Origin: a bacterium
Lineage (GTDB): Bacteria > Zhuqueibacterota > QNDG01 > JABMRT01
NCBI GenBank assembly: GCA_011046415.1
Contig: DSAP01000138.1
Coordinates: 1 to 40,456 of the forward strand
Length of the DNA stretch: 40,456 nucleotides
Direction: 5' to 3'
Under the pieces are notes generated by a model. The model made no database searches. It worked only from the letters and a program-made list of their open reading frames with translations, and was not told the DNA's origin. This document shows, piece after piece, positions 15,923 through 25,072 of the stretch (the stretch's first letter is position 1; the number at the start of each line of letters is the position of its first letter). The position numbers and the translations under genes were made by a program.

Positions 15923-17538
15923 TCCTCTTTCTGAATCTCTCTGACTTCGAAGCGGTCGCCGGTTTCCTCGATGATCCGCCGGTACCACGACTCCGGATAT
16001 CCGGGGTGGGTCACTTTGCCGTGTTCGTTTCTCACGTTGCCGTCCAGATATTTCAAGATCATGAATTCATGAAGTTTCCGCCAGCGCCTGAGGGTTTCAT
16101 CCGATTGGTCCGCAGTGTACTGGGTCAGATATTCCCGCGCCAGGCGGGGGGCCTGTTTATACAGCGACAGCGCGGCCTGGTCCACGGATTCCTGTTCGGC
16201 GACGAATCCGCCTTCGAGCGCCTGCTGGACCTTTTGAATGTCCTGGATCATGTCGCTGTACCGGAGGTAGGCATAGTTCGAGACGGCGTTGAATACCCAG
16301 AACGCGGATTCCCAGGTGAACGTGTTGAAATCGCCGTTGCCGACGGCAAAGGGTTTCGGGGCATCCAAAATGCCGCAATACATGGGCACGTATACCGTGC
16401 TGTAGGTGTCGTCCACCCCGAACCAGAGGACGCCGCCGATCGGACCGGGCAGCCAGCCGCGTGACTGCGAGACGAAGGAGAAACCGGTCTGCTGGGTCGA
16501 AGTCGCGCGTTCGTTGAAGTAGGTGACGCCGTCCACCGTCCATTCCAGCGGGCGCCAGCGGTAGGGGAGATGATAGGGACCCGCGCCGATGTCCCGGGTC
16601 ATGTCCAGTTCCGTACCCTGGAAATGGTCGCGCATGAAGGCCATGACGTCCTGCACGGTCAGTTTCCTCTCCGGCTTGATCCATAACGGCACGGGTTCGG
16701 CGTCCGGGTTGCCCATGATGAAGTCCGGTGGCAAATCGAGCGAGGGCGCCGCACGGCGGAACATCGCCCAGACGCGCGATTCGCAGTATCGGAGTGCGCC
16801 GAAATCCGGGGGGCCGTAGGCCTCGGCGAAGCTGAATTCCTCATCCTGGCCCGAAAAATAGTTTTTTTCGCGCGCGAACGTGATCACATCCGGCGCGTAG
16901 AGGCAGTTTTTCCTGTCGTTGAGCGGGAACCGGCGAATGCGCGGATTGTTGGCATGGGCCGAGATGTAACCGTCCGGAACCCTGCGCGCCACCCAGACCG
17001 CGCCCGTGTTACCCGGGCCCTTTCCGATCATTTCGAGGATCCACACCTCTTCCGGATCGGCGATCGAAAAGGATTCCCCGGAGCTGTAATATCCGTACTC
17101 GGCGACCAGATCCGTCATGATTTGAATGGCCTCACGCGCCGTTTTGGCCCGTTCGAGGACGATGTACATCAGCGAGCCGTAATCCAGGATGGCTGTTGAA
17201 TCCTGAAGCTCTCTCCTGCCGCCCCAGGTGGTCTCGCCGATGGCGACCTGATGTTCGTTGATGTTGCCGACCACGTTGTAGGTTTCCGCAGGCTGTGGAA
17301 TCCGGCCCAGGAAATCGCCGGTATCCCATTCGTAGACGTCCCGCATCGTCCCCGGAGCGTGCCTCGCCGCGGGGGTATGGTAGAGCTCGCCGTAAAGTAC
17401 ATGCGAGTCGGCGGCATAGGTGATCAGGACCGATCCGTCGGCCGATGCGCCTTTCGAGATGAGGAAATTGGTGCACGCCGACAAGGCGGGGGACAGCAGC
17501 ATCACACAGACAACCGTCTTCCAGGTCAAATTTTTCAT
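15919..17538 (-). CDS. C69-family dipeptidase, secreted
   Basis: This 539-residue Ntn-hydrolase is related to PepD and to secreted dipeptidases of the C69 family. A signal peptide (KTVVCVMLLSPALSA) is followed directly by Cys22 in ACTNFLISKGAS; the N-terminal cysteine exposed by processing is the nucleophile in this family. Further family features are YNVVGNINEHQVAIGETTWGG, ERAKTAREAIQIM and the C-terminal part to residue 539. It should cleave dipeptides outside the cytoplasm. The start at 17538 has AAGGGAG upstream; an open frame reaching 18066 is only the epimerase gene read in another frame. A good promoter lies at 17576-17604. The cca gene follows with a four-base overlap. Confidence 0.92.
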   Translation of the reverse strand: MKNLTWKTVVCVMLLSPALSACTNFLISKGASADGSVLITYAADSHVLYGELYHTPAARHAPGTMRDVYEWDTGDFLGRIPQPAETYNVVGNINEHQVAIGETTWGGRRELQDSTAILDYGSLMYIVLERAKTAREAIQIMTDLVAEYGYYSSGESFSIADPEEVWILEMIGKGPGNTGAVWVARRVPDGYISAHANNPRIRRFPLNDRKNCLYAPDVITFAREKNYFSGQDEEFSFAEAYGPPDFGALRYCESRVWAMFRRAAPSLDLPPDFIMGNPDAEPVPLWIKPERKLTVQDVMAFMRDHFQGTELDMTRDIGAGPYHLPYRWRPLEWTVDGVTYFNERATSTQQTGFSFVSQSRGWLPGPIGGVLWFGVDDTYSTVYVPMYCGILDAPKPFAVGNGDFNTFTWESAFWVFNAVSNYAYLRYSDMIQDIQKVQQALEGGFVAEQESVDQAALSLYKQAPRLAREYLTQYTADQSDETLRRWRKLHEFMILKYLDGNVRNEHGKVTHPGYPESWYRRIIEETGDRFEVREIQKEE

Positions 17539-17575
17539 GAGACAGACTCCCTTTAATTGAATACGATACCCGGAT

Positions 17576-17604
17576 AATATACGCCTTTGGGAGCCCAAAA
17601 TCAA
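17576..17604 (-). promoter_or_regulatory. Sigma-70-type promoter of the C69 dipeptidase, with palindromic spacer
   Basis: TTGATT (17599-17604), a 17-base spacer and TATATT (17576-17581) lie 38 bases before the dipeptidase ATG. The spacer contains TTTGGGAGCCCAAA (17586-17599), six-base arms around AG, so it could be an operator. The same element might also act as a weak end signal for the epimerase, whose stop codon it overlaps. Confidence 0.7.
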
Positions 17605-18623
17605 GTCGGGCGGGCGCCCGGTTTTTCCCGCAGGCCGGGGCGGACGGTGGAGATGTACCATGCCGCGGTTTTTCGGACGGCCTCGTCGAAATCGACGGCG
17701 GGACGGTATCCCAGGACGGCCGCGGCTTTCCGGATCGAGAAATGGACGTCCCGCCGGAGATGGCCGGCGACATACCGGGTGACCGGAGGCCGGGAGCGGA
17801 TCCCGAGTGTCCGATAGAGTCCCTCCAGAAGGCATGCGAGGCCGTAAAGGAAATCCCCGTTCAGGGAAAGCCTCGGCCGGGGCGCGCCGACGGCTTCGGT
17901 GAGGCGGATGAAATAGTCCTCCCAGGTACGGCGTGTGCCGTCCGTGATCACGAATGCCTCGCCGGAGGCCCGGTCCGAACCGGCGGCCAGGAGGATGGCG
18001 TCCGCGAGATTCTCCACATAGGTGAAGGCCGCCAGTCTTTTTCCTCCGCTTATGAGCGGCATCCACCCGCGTTCGAGCATGGGGGCGAGCCGGGAGAGGG
18101 TGACGCGGTCGCCCGGGCCGAAGACGTCGCCCGGCCGGATGATCACGGCCTCGATGGCGCCCTCCCGGTGGCGGGCCAGGGTCAGGGTCTCGGCTTCCCG
18201 TTTGGTCTGTACGTAAGGAATGACGGTCGGGTGCTGGGGAGCGTCTTCATCCATATCCGCGGCACCGGTGTAGGTATGCACCGCGATGGAGCTGATCAGG
18301 ATGAACCGTTTCGCCCCGGCACAGATCGCGGCATCCAGCATGTTCCGCGTTCCTTCCACATTGACCCTGCGGAAGTAGTCAGGCCAACCCCAGTCGGAGA
18401 CGGCGGCCGCGGCATGGATCACGATGTCGGCCCCTTCCGCGGCCCTGCGGAGGGATTCAGGATCGTCCAGCGCGCCGGTCACACGTTCCACCGGGATCTG
18501 TACGAGCAGGGAGAGATCGCTCGTCTCACGGACGAGCGCGCGGACGGCATGACCGGCGTCACTCAGTTTCCTGGACAGGTGCGATCCGACGAACCCGTTG
18601 GCGCCGGTGACGAGGATTTTCAT
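17601..18623 (-). CDS. NAD-dependent epimerase/dehydratase (extended SDR)
   Basis: The 340-residue protein has an N-terminal Rossmann dinucleotide site (ILVTGANGFVGSHL), the VIHAAAAVSDWG segment, NVEGTRNMLDAA, a catalytic LISSIAVHTY serine segment and Y-x-x-x-K (YVQTKREAE). After the fold comes IIRPGDVFGPGD and a substrate domain with similarity to 3-beta-hydroxysteroid dehydrogenase-like and dihydroflavonol reductase-like SDRs. The substrate cannot be named; nucleotide sugar or sterol/isoprenoid-like ketones are both possible. The ATG at 18623 precedes KILVTG, a standard start. It sits between a CPBP protease and the dipeptidase, both on the same strand. Confidence 0.88.
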   Translation of the reverse strand: MKILVTGANGFVGSHLSRKLSDAGHAVRALVRETSDLSLLVQIPVERVTGALDDPESLRRAAEGADIVIHAAAAVSDWGWPDYFRRVNVEGTRNMLDAAICAGAKRFILISSIAVHTYTGAADMDEDAPQHPTVIPYVQTKREAETLTLARHREGAIEAVIIRPGDVFGPGDRVTLSRLAPMLERGWMPLISGGKRLAAFTYVENLADAILLAAGSDRASGEAFVITDGTRRTWEDYFIRLTEAVGAPRPRLSLNGDFLYGLACLLEGLYRTLGIRSRPPVTRYVAGHLRRDVHFSIRKAAAVLGYRPAVDFDEAVRKTAAWYISTVRPGLREKPGARPT

Positions 18624-18668
18624 GGACAGATCGATCTCCCATTCCAGTCCAATTTTTTCGGAACGTTT

Positions 18669-19409
18669 CTACAACACCCGGAGCGTCACGAAGATATCCG
18701 TCGCGATGCCGAGAATCGCATGCAAAAGCAGCGGATAATAGATCGAACGGGTCCTGACTGCGAGATAACCGAAGAGGAGCCCGGCCAGTATGGCGCCGAA
18801 ACTCTCGCCCGCCGGTTTACCGATATGCACGATCGCGGAGGGGATGGTCTGGATCAGGATGGCGCCGAGCGCGCCGAAACGGCGTTCGAGGCCGAAGAGG
18901 ATGAATCCCCGAAAGAAAAACTCCCACCCGAAATAGAAGGTCAGATAGAGGCATTCCATGACAAAAAACTGGAGGGGGCGCTCCATGCTCGATTTGGCCA
19001 GCGGATATTCGGCCTGTACCTCCGCCATGGAGGACCCGATCCACGCCGCCCAGAGCGCGAAAGGAATAAGGAAAATCACGAACCGTATGCCGTATCGGGC
19101 GTCCCCTTTTTGGATGCCGAAATCGCTGAGCGGGCGTTTAAAATGCATCCGGATGATCAGAAAGGGCACCCAGAACATCAGCAGGAACGCGGTCGTGTAT
19201 TCGTATACGGCGCTGTAGAAGTCCCGGTTCGTCCGGTCCGCAAATCCCTGGAACAGCCGTTCGAAATCGGCCTGTTTGCCGAAATAGACCCAGAAGAGGA
19301 GGATCAGGGGGATGGTGATGAGGATGAGTACGGATTCCTTTTCCCCCTCGCGCAGCAGGGAGCGCAGCGACAATTCACCGTCCCGGTCTTCGGATTTTCT
19401 CATTTTCAT
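18669..19409 (-). CDS. CPBP-family intramembrane metalloprotease
   Basis: This protein of about 246 residues has six or more hydrophobic segments and the CPBP (CAAX protease/Abi) motifs. Motif 1 reads GWEFFFRGFILFGL, where E and R match but the usual first glutamate is replaced by tryptophan. Motif 2 is PSAIVHIGKPAGESFG, and a final HAILGIATD supplies another histidine. Members cleave in the membrane or act in bacteriocin self-immunity; the substrate here is unknown. The start is placed at the ATG at 19409, with GGAG six bases upstream; the frame also opens at a GTG at 19415. Confidence 0.85.
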   Translation of the reverse strand: MKMRKSEDRDGELSLRSLLREGEKESVLILITIPLILLFWVYFGKQADFERLFQGFADRTNRDFYSAVYEYTTAFLLMFWVPFLIIRMHFKRPLSDFGIQKGDARYGIRFVIFLIPFALWAAWIGSSMAEVQAEYPLAKSSMERPLQFFVMECLYLTFYFGWEFFFRGFILFGLERRFGALGAILIQTIPSAIVHIGKPAGESFGAILAGLLFGYLAVRTRSIYYPLLLHAILGIATDIFVTLRVL

Positions 19410-19510
19410 GGTCACTCCATCGGATCCGGGTTACGGACCGGTTCATGTTCCCATGAGCGTTCCATGGGCGACGGATTTTCCTGTCCTTGTCCCATCCCGG
19501 TATCATAAAT

Positions 19511-20824
19511 TTACGGTCTTTCCAGGATATTTCCCGAGTTTCTGTCCGCCCTTTTCAGGAGAAAGGCGAAAATCAGCCCGAAGAAACCCAGTGACGCGAA
19601 CATGATCATGCTCGCGGTGTAGGTGTGCGTCAGGTCTCTCAACTTTCCGTTCAGGAACGGAAACAGGGCGAGGCCGATGTTCTGGATCATGGTCATGAGT
19701 CCGAAGGCCGTCCCCACGGCTTCCTTCCGCACGATCAGCGGGATGGACGGCCACATTGCCGCCGGAATCAGGACGAACGCGACGCCGAGTGCGATCATGG
19801 GGTATACGGGATAGAGTTGCGTCAGTCCCATCGTCAGATGGCTGGGGATCAGGATGAGCGAGCCGATGATCATGAGCGAGGCGCGTTTGCCGATTTTATC
19901 CACCAGGTGACCCGCGAACGGCGCGCAGACCATGGAGGCGAAGATGATGATGGAGGAGATGCCGCCCGCCGTGCCGGTCATGTGCAGGAAATTGTTGAGC
20001 ACTTGACGCAGGAATCCCCCGGTGGTCTCCGCCACCCGGCTGACGCCCCATTTATCCACGAAGAAATCCGTCGACAGCGCGGTGAAGGGGAAGATAGCCG
20101 AGTAAAATGTCACGCAGAGGAAGGTTACGAACCAGAAATTACTCCTGAATTTCTTGATATCTCCGAACACGATCTTGTCGCCGCTTTCCTGTTCCTTCAA
20201 TCTCAACAGGCGTTCACCGCGCCGGTCCATCAGCACATAGACGATATTCGCGGCGAGGGATACGGCACAGAACAGCAGAGCCGCGATCAGGGCGTAGCGG
20301 TAGCCTCCGAAACGATGTGCGATGAGTTCACCCGTGTTGAAACTGAACAGGGTTCCGATACGGCTGACGGTCAGGGTGACGCCGAAGGCGAGGGCCAGTT
20401 CCTTGCCCTTAAACCAGCGCGATACCATGGCCATCTGAGCGACGATGAGCGGTTCGGATCCCGCGCCGAAGATGAATCTCCCAAAAAACAGAAGCGGAAT
20501 CGACTGGCCGAACGCGACCACCCCCGCGCCGATGAATACCAGGATCGAGAAGATCATGCTCGCGAGCCGGGTGCCCAGCCGGTCGATCAGGATGCCGCCG
20601 ATCAGCACGGACAGGATAGCCGCGATGCTGTACATCGTATACATCGTTCCCACGGTTTCGCGGCCTCCTCCCAGGTCTTCCACCAGACTCGGTGCCACGG
20701 CCCCGATGATGTCGTAGGCGAAGTAACTTCCGAATGTGAGGAGAGAAACGAAAATCAGGATCGTGAAGCGGTAGGCTTTTCCGGCCGGATGCATGAATTC
20801 AATCGAACGCTGCGAATCTGACAT
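19511..20824 (-). CDS. MFS transporter
   Basis: The 437-residue protein has twelve predicted membrane segments in two halves with a charged cytoplasmic loop near the middle (RRGERLLRLKEQESGDK). The A-motif-like LIGGILIDRLGTRLASM after helix 2 and its echo GHLVDKIGKRASLM in the second half identify the major facilitator superfamily. The substrate cannot be told; the sequence resembles the nitrate/oxalate or anion-type members only in general form. AAGGAG precedes the ATG at 20824, and a very good sigma-70 promoter lies at 20870-20898, so the gene has its own transcript. Confidence 0.9.
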   Translation of the reverse strand: MSDSQRSIEFMHPAGKAYRFTILIFVSLLTFGSYFAYDIIGAVAPSLVEDLGGGRETVGTMYTMYSIAAILSVLIGGILIDRLGTRLASMIFSILVFIGAGVVAFGQSIPLLFFGRFIFGAGSEPLIVAQMAMVSRWFKGKELALAFGVTLTVSRIGTLFSFNTGELIAHRFGGYRYALIAALLFCAVSLAANIVYVLMDRRGERLLRLKEQESGDKIVFGDIKKFRSNFWFVTFLCVTFYSAIFPFTALSTDFFVDKWGVSRVAETTGGFLRQVLNNFLHMTGTAGGISSIIIFASMVCAPFAGHLVDKIGKRASLMIIGSLILIPSHLTMGLTQLYPVYPMIALGVAFVLIPAAMWPSIPLIVRKEAVGTAFGLMTMIQNIGLALFPFLNGKLRDLTHTYTASMIMFASLGFFGLIFAFLLKRADRNSGNILERP

Positions 20825-20869
20825 GAGACGGCTCCTTCAGCTGATGGATGGGAATCCCTGGCGAAGATT

Positions 20870-20898
20870 ATTATAGGGAAAAAAGATGAGAAAATCAA
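20870..20898 (-). promoter_or_regulatory. Sigma-70-type promoter of the MFS transporter
   Basis: TTGATT (20893-20898), a 17-base spacer and a perfect TATAAT (20870-20875) lie 45 bases before the ATG at 20824. The expected start of transcription is near 20863. Confidence 0.8.
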
Positions 20899-20921
20899 AT
20901 TGAATGACTGTGAGCAATATG

Positions 20922-20938
20922 AAGCGGGAATCCCGCTT
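20922..20938. repeat. Perfect 17-base palindrome after carB
   Basis: AAGCGGGA and TCCCGCTT flank a single A. It lies 82 bases past the carB stop. The minus-strand continuation has no T run, so it is at best a weak terminator. Confidence 0.4.
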
Positions 20939-21019
20939 TTAAAGCCAGGGTGACGGGTCTTGAGACCGAGAATCCCCCCCCGACATCCCCCCCATAATCA
21001 AGCCGGGCCGGTTGACAAA

Positions 21020-22190
21020 CTATATGACGTCCTGCAAAGCGATGACGGAGAGCGGGCCGGCCATAAGGGACCGGATGGCATTGACCGCCGCCCAGGCCGC
21101 CGACAGCGTGGTGAGGCAGAGGATGCCGCGGGCCATGGCGACCCGGCCGATGTTGTATTCGTCGTAGCGGGACACCTTGCCGAGCGGCGTATTGATGACG
21201 AGCTGGATCTCCCCGTTGATGATCATGTCCACGGAATTGGGCCGTCCCTCTTCCACTTTGAACACCTTCCGGCAAGGGATGCCGATCTTGCGGAACGCCC
21301 GTTGCGTACCTTCGGTCGCCATGATGCCGAAACCCAGGTCGTGAAGCTGGCGTGCGACGGCCGACGCCTTGTCTTTGTCGTTGTCGTTTACACTGATAAA
21401 GACATTGCCTGCGGTCGGCAGCCGATGGCCTGCGGCTAAAATCGCCTTGGCGAACGCGCCTCCGAAGGAGGTGTCCAGTCCCATTACCTCGCCGGTGGAG
21501 CGCATTTCGGGGCCGAGATAGGTCTGCACGTTGGGGAATTTGATGAATGGAAAGACCGGAGACTTGACGGCGACCCGGTTTCCGGGTTCGCGGTGCAGGA
21601 CCCCGAGATCCTTCAGTTTCCTGCCGCACATCACCCTGGCCGCGATCTTCGCCCAGGGAATCCCCGAGGCCTTGCTCACGAACGGCACGGTGCGGGAGGC
21701 CCGCGGATTCACTTCGAGCAAAAAAATCTCCCCGTCCTTCAGCGCAAACTGAACATTGATCAATCCCTTGACGTTAAGTGCCTGGGCCAGGAGAGCCGTC
21801 TGTCTGCAAATGGACTCATAGTCGTCTTCGCCGATCATGTACGGCGGCAGGACGCAGGAACTGTCCCCGGAATCCCGATTCGGCCAGGGCGACCGTGAGA
21901 TTGAGCGCGGTCTGTCCGCCCATGGTGGGAAGAAGGGCGTCCGGTTTTTCTTTGAGGATGATCTGTTCGATCGTATTGACCGTGAGCGGTTCCACATACG
22001 TCCTGTCCGATAATTCGGGATCGGTCATGATGGTCGCCGGATTCGAATTGACCAGGACGGTTTGATAGCCCAGTTTCCTGAGCGCCTTGACGGCCTGTGT
22101 TCCGGAATAGTCGAATTCACAGGCCTGGCCGATGACGATGGGGCCGGACCCGATGATCAGGATTTTTTCGAGGTCGGTGTGTTTAGGCAT
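21020..22190 (-). pseudogene. carB: Carbamoyl-phosphate synthase large subunit, internally deleted and frameshifted
   Basis: The first 106 residues (22190-21873) are a normal CarB start, with [33 protein letters not shown] and [11 protein letters not shown]. The next bases are in another frame and encode the last 283 residues (21871-21020), beginning [11 protein letters not shown] and including LINVQFALKDGEIFLLEVNPR, RTVPFVSKA and YLGPEMRSTGEVMG. Compared with the usual protein of about 1070 residues, roughly 700 residues are missing: most of the first ATP-grasp half and the N-terminal part of the second. Translation from the normal start ends about 18 residues after the junction, at 21816. 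Carbamoyl phosphate is needed for arginine and pyrimidines, so loss should be costly. carA upstream is intact. Real pseudogene or assembly collapse are both open. Confidence 0.9.
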
Positions 22191-22320
22191 TTGTTCGATT
22201 CGTCGCTTATGGTCCGTGGTTTTCGGTGCTGGGTGAATTTTACGAACTTCGATAAGTCAACCTGACTTTTGGCCCAGCACTTTATATGGGTAATCCAGAT
22301 GTTCGAAATCAGTGAACCGT

Positions 22321-23436
22321 TTATTCCATCATTTTTCTGAACTGTTCGAACAGATACAGCGAATCATGAGGGCCGGGAGAGGCTTCGGGGTGACACTGGA
22401 CACTGAAAGCCGGGAGTTCTCTGTGACGCAGGCCCTCGATGGTGCCGTCGTTCAGATTCAGGTGCGTGACCTCGAGACCCGTGGTTCCGAGCGATTCCGG
22501 ACCGACCGCGAAATTGTGATTCTGGGCCGTAATTTCAATTTTTCCCGTTTTTAGGTTCTTGACGGGATGGTTGGACCCGTGGTGTCCGAATCTCAGTTTG
22601 TATGTCTGCCCGCCCAGTGCCAGCGCGAGGAGTTGATGACCCAGGCAGATGCCGAATAACGGATATTCCCTCACCAGTATCCTGATGTTCTCGATGGCAT
22701 ATTTAACGGCCGCGGGATCACCCGGTCCGTTGGAAAGGAATATCCCGTCCGGCTTCAGCGCACGCACCCTTTTAACGGATGTCATAGCCGGCACGACCGT
22801 GACCCGCATGCCGAACGAGGTCAGCAGACGCAGGATGTTGTGTTTGATTCCGAAGTCATAGGCCACCACATGGAAAACGCGTTCCGAATCGGTCTTGGGT
22901 TTGTGGTAATACCATGCCTCCTCTGCCGGGACCTTCCAAATTTCTTCTGAATTCCGCGTGACCGTTTGAACGAGGTCCCGTCCTTCGATCGGCGGATACG
23001 CATCCAGTTTTTGCCGGAGTGTCCCGGTGTCCTGCGTTTCCGTACTCAAGATGCCCATCATACTCCCCGCTGAACGGATATGGCGGGTCAGCCGGCGTGT
23101 GTCGATACCCTCGATGCCGGGGATTCCGTGTCGTTTGAGATACGCATCCAGCGGTTCGGTTGCACGGTAGTTGCTCGGTGTTTTACTCAGTTCACGGACG
23201 ATGAATCCTTCCGCCTGCGGCGATCCGGATTCCACATCCTCTTCATTTATCCCGTAATTGCCGATGTGGGAACAGGTCATGGTGACCATTTGGCCCTTGT
23301 AAGAAGGATCGGTCAGTATCTCCTGGTATCCGGTCATTCCGGTATTGAAGACGACCTCGCCGACGGCGGTGGCCGATGCGCCGAAACCGTCCCCTTCGAA
23401 CCGGGTTCCGTCTTCCAATAACAAGACTGCCTGCAT
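22321..23436 (-). CDS. carA: Carbamoyl-phosphate synthase small subunit (glutaminase)
   Basis: The 371-residue subunit releases ammonia from glutamine and channels it to CarB. The N-terminal CPSase domain is seen in [29 protein letters not shown] and [18 protein letters not shown]. The class I amidotransferase domain has the GPGDP loop, nucleophile Cys264 in FGICLGHQ, and the histidine-glutamate pair in [13 protein letters not shown]. Length is normal and no lesion is visible. The start at 23436 lies five bases after the glgC stop, with AGGAT upstream inside glgC, so the two are co-transcribed. carB follows after 130 bases but is damaged. Confidence 0.95.
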   Translation of the reverse strand: MQAVLLLEDGTRFEGDGFGASATAVGEVVFNTGMTGYQEILTDPSYKGQMVTMTCSHIGNYGINEEDVESGSPQAEGFIVRELSKTPSNYRATEPLDAYLKRHGIPGIEGIDTRRLTRHIRSAGSMMGILSTETQDTGTLRQKLDAYPPIEGRDLVQTVTRNSEEIWKVPAEEAWYYHKPKTDSERVFHVVAYDFGIKHNILRLLTSFGMRVTVVPAMTSVKRVRALKPDGIFLSNGPGDPAAVKYAIENIRILVREYPLFGICLGHQLLALALGGQTYKLRFGHHGSNHPVKNLKTGKIEITAQNHNFAVGPESLGTTGLEVTHLNLNDGTIEGLRHRELPAFSVQCHPEASPGPHDSLYLFEQFRKMME

Positions 23437-23441
23437 GTGCT

Positions 23442-24731
23442 TTATCCTATGATGGTTCCCGCGGGCAGAACCGCGTTTTTGGGGATGATGACGATGCCGT
23501 CCCGGATGACGTAATGGGATTCGCTTACTTCCCGGTCCCTGTTTCGGTCCAGAATCTGGACGCCTTCACCCAATCTGGCGTTTTTGTCGATGATGGCCTT
23601 TTCGATGACGCAGTGCGGTCCGAGTCCGATCGGAGGCAGTCCGACACGGGTATTCTCCCGGATTTCTTCCTCGGTCTCGAAGTAATCGGCACCCATGAGC
23701 ACCGAACGCATGATACGGGATCCCTGCCTGATCCGCGAACGGATCCCGATCATCGAATCCTCGACGGAGGCCTCTTCGAGGATCGCGCCCTCGTTGATGA
23801 CCGACCGGCAGACATGGCATCCCGTGATTTTTGCCCCGGGCAGATATCTCGGGTGGGTGTAAATCGGCCTGCGTGCCTCGTAAAAATTGAATTTGGGGAC
23901 GGGACTGACCAGATCCATCATGGCGTGGTAAAAAGAGCCGATGGTTCCGATATCCTCCCAGTACCCGTCGAAGATGTATCCGTACACTTTCCTGGTCTTG
24001 ATACAAAAAGGGATGACACCTTTCCCAAAGTCCTCGTGGGAACATTCGGAAAGGACGTCCTCCAGCACCTGGCGGTTAAAGATGTAGATGCCCATGGATC
24101 CGATATAAGGTGTGACATCCGGGTCGAATCCGGATTTCCTGATCCAGGTCGCCGGGGCGAGATAGGGGGTGAGTTCCTCATCCGTTTTGGGCTTTTCGAT
24201 GAAATCGGTGATCCGGGACTGGGTATTCAGTTTCAGGATGCCGAATCCCGATGTTTTGTTCCGGCTGACCGGAAGTACCCCGACCGAGACATCCGCTTTC
24301 TTTTCAATATGGAATTGGAGTTGTTCCCGATAATCCATGGAATACAAATGGTCTCCTGCAAGGATCAGATAATACTGGTTGGTCTGATCGTCCAGCAGAT
24401 GCCGCATGTTTTTTCGTACCGAATCGGCCGTGCCCTGATACCAGTCCTTGGTCTCGAGGGTCTGCTGCGCCGCCAGAATCTGGACGTATCCTTCCGAATA
24501 GGGTGCGAAAAAATAACTGCGCGTGATGTGCTGGTTGAGTGAGGCTGAATTGAACTGGGTCAATACGAATATTTTCCGATATCCGGAATTCAGGCTGTTC
24601 GAGATCGGGATGTCGATGAGACGGAATTTTCCCGCGATCGGCACCGCGGGTTTGGCGCGGTTTTCCGTCAACGGCCAGAGACGGGTTCCGGCACCGCCCG
24701 CCATGATCACGGTCACCACATTTTGCTTCAT
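23442..24731 (-). CDS. glgC: Glucose-1-phosphate adenylyltransferase
   Basis: The 429-residue enzyme makes ADP-glucose from glucose 1-phosphate and ATP for glycogen synthesis. It shows the nucleotide site [14 protein letters not shown], the [17 protein letters not shown] segment, [10 protein letters not shown], the [11 protein letters not shown] motif, the [12 protein letters not shown] metal motif, a FIEKPKTD loop and [12 protein letters not shown], then a left-handed beta-helix of hexapeptide-like repeats. The GAGGTGA just before the ATG at 24731 sets the start. Its pairing with carAB is unusual, as there are no other glycogen genes in the window. Confidence 0.94.
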   Translation of the reverse strand: MKQNVVTVIMAGGAGTRLWPLTENRAKPAVPIAGKFRLIDIPISNSLNSGYRKIFVLTQFNSASLNQHITRSYFFAPYSEGYVQILAAQQTLETKDWYQGTADSVRKNMRHLLDDQTNQYYLILAGDHLYSMDYREQLQFHIEKKADVSVGVLPVSRNKTSGFGILKLNTQSRITDFIEKPKTDEELTPYLAPATWIRKSGFDPDVTPYIGSMGIYIFNRQVLEDVLSECSHEDFGKGVIPFCIKTRKVYGYIFDGYWEDIGTIGSFYHAMMDLVSPVPKFNFYEARRPIYTHPRYLPGAKITGCHVCRSVINEGAILEEASVEDSMIGIRSRIRQGSRIMRSVLMGADYFETEEEIRENTRVGLPPIGLGPHCVIEKAIIDKNARLGEGVQILDRNRDREVSESHYVIRDGIVIIPKNAVLPAGTIIG

Positions 24732-25072
24732 GGTTCACCTCACGCTTTCACGAAAAGTGTTTCCCGGTACGCCGAGTATGCAGAGCCATCCGGATTCTTC
24801 CGCGGACCGTGTTTCAGGGGTTCCGGGTCATTTTTATCGCGACTTCTCATAGATAATAACGAAATATAAATTCATAGATATTGATAATTAAAGCATGTAT
24901 ATTCCATTTAAATAGAGAAAATGCTGAATATTTTACGAATTAAATATACCAAAGCATCCTAATAGATGCAAGTAAAACCGATGGAATCGTCGTCAAATTT
25001 CATTCCAGAAAAAATCCCCTCACGTCCAATTCCGGTCCGGAGGGGAATTTAATAATAAATTCGACAAGAAGA
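24732..25072. other. AT-rich intergenic stretch between prfA and glgC
   Basis: About 340 bases, strongly AT-rich from 24840 to 24975. It contains the prfA terminator and must hold the glgC promoter; several TATATTT-like and ATTTATAT-like boxes are present, but none has a convincing -35 partner. No gene is seen. Confidence 0.6.
25009..25046 (-). terminator. Intrinsic terminator after prfA
   Basis: On the minus strand a stem of seven pairs (25040-25046 with 25015-25021), with an 18-base loop that can pair further, is followed by a run of T (25009-25014). It lies 27 bases past the prfA stop. Confidence 0.8.

Noticed and set aside
17539-18066. N-terminal extension of the C69 dipeptidase
   Set aside because: The stretch is the epimerase gene read in another frame. 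The signal peptide and ribosome-binding site set the start at 17538.
17742-19508. A 588-codon plus-strand frame
   Set aside because: It is antisense to the epimerase and CPBP protease and has only low-complexity charged sequence.
20974-20993. Two runs of C (eight and seven bases) near the end of carB
   Set aside because: Two runs alone do not form a standard four-run quadruplex, and no function can be supported.
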